Part shown: positions 12,517 to 13,830 of the stretch, one piece after another
How the letters are laid out: the number at the start of each line of letters is the position of its first letter
Position numbering within the stretch: position 1 is the stretch's first letter
Assembly (NCBI GenBank): GCA_051005015.1
Contig: JBPCJT010000117.1
Location: 1 to 13,830, forward strand
DNA: 13,830 nucleotides
Origin: JACMME01 sp051005015
GTDB taxonomy: Bacteria > Gemmatimonadota > Gemmatimonadetes > Gemmatimonadales > Gemmatimonadaceae
Direction of reading: 5' to 3'
Translations under genes and position numbers: made by a program
The notes under the pieces: generated by a model
Told to the model about the DNA's origin: nothing
Database searches by the model: none
Seen by the model: only the letters and a program-made list of their open reading frames with translations

Positions 12517-13419
12517 ATGCGCTGCATTACGTTCACTTTCCTGATTCCCGCCCTCTGGTGTGGCTGCACGCGCTCCGACGTCACCATCGTGCCACCAAAA
12601 GTTCCGCAAGGCGGACGTGCAGTGTCGATCGCGGTCAGTCAGAACAACGAAAAGCGCCTGATTGTCGCCACCGAAAGTGGCGGGCTGTTCCGCACCTTTG
12701 ACGGCGGGGGGAGTTTCCACCATCTGGGAGGATTTCCAACCTTCGCTCCAGTTGATGTCTCCATCGCGTCTCTCTCACCAGACACGGTAATCGCGACGGC
12801 ACGTGACGATTTCCGCGGCGTGTCCGGCGGCGGCATATGGCGGAGCGCGGACGGCGGCGCTTCATGGCGGCGACCTGCGGAATGGCCGCCGGCGCCCGGC
12901 ATCGGCTGTCCGACCAGGCCGGAGGCGTGCGGTATTTCACACATGCCGCTCACCCGCACTTTCTACGTCGCCACGGATTGCGGCATCGCGGTGAGTACTG
13001 ACAACGGCGCATCTTTCTCTGTAGCGGTGCTCGACGCTTCTCTGCCGCCCCGGTTCGACTCGCTTCAGCACCGAGTGCGCTCGGTCCTCGTGCTCAACCG
13101 GACAACCGGCGTCGCCGATGGCCGGCTCTGGTTCTCCTCCGACAAGGGAGTGAACTGGGACCAGATGGCAGCGCCCCCGCAGGGCAACCGGGAGCACTTC
13201 GTCCGCGTGGGCCGAGGACTGGACGGAGATGCCACGCACATCGATGTGTACTACGGCGACGGCTTCGCGCTGCATCGACAGACTGTCACGACGGCCGTCC
13301 CGGGAGGTTGCCCGCGGCCCGTTTTCCCGCGCTCCATGTGGCAGCCGCTGGCAGCTCTCGCATTCCATCGGTTGTTGAATCCGGAGATTCGGTGTCCGTG
13401 TACGGATACGGCTTCGTGA
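12517..13419 (+). CDS. Exported BNR/sialidase-type beta-propeller lipoprotein (frameshifted)
   Basis: The start ATG 12517 has GGAGGAAA at 12503-12510. The N-terminus (MRCITFTFLIPALWCGCTRS) looks like a lipoprotein signal ending at one of two Cys residues. The body carries BNR-like blade repeats of the form S/T-x-D-x-G-x-x-W/F: FRTFDGGGSFHHL, IWRSADGGASWRRP, AVSTDNGASFSV and WFSSDKGVNWDQM. These occur in sialidase- and sortilin-like propellers, several of which bind or cut glycans; no catalytic set is evident. The frame ends at 13419 after about 25 unrelated residues, while a convincing C-terminal domain continues in another frame (next entry). The gene therefore probably carries one frame-changing indel around 13320-13365, real or from sequencing. 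Confidence 0.75.
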   Translation: MRCITFTFLIPALWCGCTRSDVTIVPPKVPQGGRAVSIAVSQNNEKRLIVATESGGLFRTFDGGGSFHHLGGFPTFAPVDVSIASLSPDTVIATARDDFRGVSGGGIWRSADGGASWRRPAEWPPAPGIGCPTRPEACGISHMPLTRTFYVATDCGIAVSTDNGASFSVAVLDASLPPRFDSLQHRVRSVLVLNRTTGVADGRLWFSSDKGVNWDQMAAPPQGNREHFVRVGRGLDGDATHIDVYYGDGFALHRQTVTTAVPGGCPRPVFPRSMWQPLAALAFHRLLNPEIRCPCTDTAS

Positions 13420-13625
13420 CGGGGCGCGGAGCGCTGGGTGTCGACATGTCGTTCGACGGACGGATCGTGGCCCGCGGCGTTGCCGTCGACAGCAACGGGC
13501 GGTTTGCGCTGACGCTGCCTCTCCACCGGGCGCGGGGGGAACTGGATGTGATTGTTGAGCAGCGTTACGGCCTTCGCGTGACGAAGGAGCGTGCGAGCAT
13601 TGCAGTCGTGGGGAGAGAGCGTTAG
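13360..13625 (+). pseudogene. Displaced C-terminal domain of the beta-propeller protein
   Basis: In a different frame from the propeller, this stretch encodes IPSVVESGDSVSVYGYGF, then MSFDGRIVARGVAVDSNGRF and ALTLPLHRARGELDVIVEQR before stopping at 13623-13625. It reads like a small Ig-like or TIG-like beta-sandwich tail, as found at the end of exported proteins. It has no credible start of its own: the only upstream TTG (13308) abuts a GGGAGG with no spacing. It is best read as the last ~85 residues of the propeller gene, separated by a frameshift. A separate small gene is less likely. Confidence 0.6.
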
Positions 13626-13716
13626 CGAGGGCGCGCGAGATCGCGAATGCTGGCGGGATCGCAGTACCTTGGTCGCCAATCCAAGTCGACTGCTTCCCGA
13701 CGGAGGAGGGTGAGAG

Positions 13717-13830
13717 ATGGCCGGAGACGATTCGATCCTCGATGCCGCGCGCGCGATCCGCCCCTACCTTGCGCGCCTCGTCGGCGCACGTGCAGATGAC
13801 GTCGATGGCAACCTCGCGGACCTCCTGAAC
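13717..13830 (+). CDS. Unidentified protein, N-terminal part (runs off right edge)
   Basis: ATG 13717 follows a strong ribosome binding site (GGAGGAGGG at 13702-13710) and opens a frame of 38 codons to the window edge. It starts MAGDDSILDAARAIRPYLAR, continues with LVGARADDVDGNLADLLN, has no signal peptide and is acidic and helical. I recall similar DAARAIRPYL openings on large multidomain cytoplasmic proteins, but I cannot place the family from this fragment and do not assign a function. It begins 91 bp after the propeller tail and has no visible cassette site in front. Confidence 0.7.
   Translation, partial: MAGDDSILDAARAIRPYLARLVGARADDVDGNLADLLN

Noticed and set aside
12022..12723. 233-codon minus-strand open frame across the DinB end and the propeller start
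   Set aside because: It crosses two real genes on the other strand and has no recognisable content.
1..13830. CRISPR arrays, tRNA or rRNA genes
   Set aside because: No regularly spaced repeats and no tRNA-like or rRNA-like sequence was seen by eye; a dedicated search was not possible.

Overview
The window looks like a GC-rich chromosomal segment, most likely from a member of Gemmatimonadota or a related soil or sediment lineage, possibly metagenome-derived. This placement is an inference. It rests on a stand-alone TonB-plug lipoprotein, a typical DinB/YfiT-like protein and an esterase/isochorismatase accessory repertoire, not on any marker gene.

Left third (1-4719, all minus strand): a compact catabolic operon for CoA thioesters. 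In transcription order it holds a B12-binding mutase small subunit, an acyl-CoA carboxylase carboxyltransferase (beta) subunit, an AtuA-family (DUF1446) protein, a separate AtuA C-terminal-like protein, an enoyl-CoA hydratase, and the start of a small membrane protein that runs off the left edge. Four consecutive junctions are 4-nt stop/start overlaps (ATGA or GTGA), so the first five genes are probably translationally coupled. No biotin carboxylase and no large mutase subunit are present.

Right two thirds (4846-13830, all plus strand): an accessory region with strong signs of a decayed chromosomal integron. It begins with the N-terminal part of an integron-type tyrosine recombinase. This breaks into the C-terminal part of a lipocalin-like protein, followed by an attC-like site with complementary R and L boxes and an extrahelical G. 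Next comes a HigB-HigA toxin-antitoxin cassette whose first ten bases are exactly complementary to a box 45 nt after higA, which is what a cassette-end attC predicts. That second site lacks its 3' half and is followed at once by a badly decayed IS110-family transposase. After it come a TonB-plug lipoprotein, an exported esterase-713-like hydrolase, a second attC-like hairpin, a methyltransferase, an isochorismatase-family hydrolase, a dienelactone-hydrolase-like lipoprotein, a DinB protein, a beta-propeller lipoprotein with a probable frameshift, and the start of an unidentified gene.

The genes right of 4846 are functionally unrelated, share one orientation and are mostly separated by about 60-250 bp. 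This fits accumulated cassettes, although only the HigBA unit and the 8916-9004 boundary carry direct sequence evidence of being cassettes. Two sets of near-identical short direct repeats (4787/7072 and 6195/11755) also tie parts of the region together.
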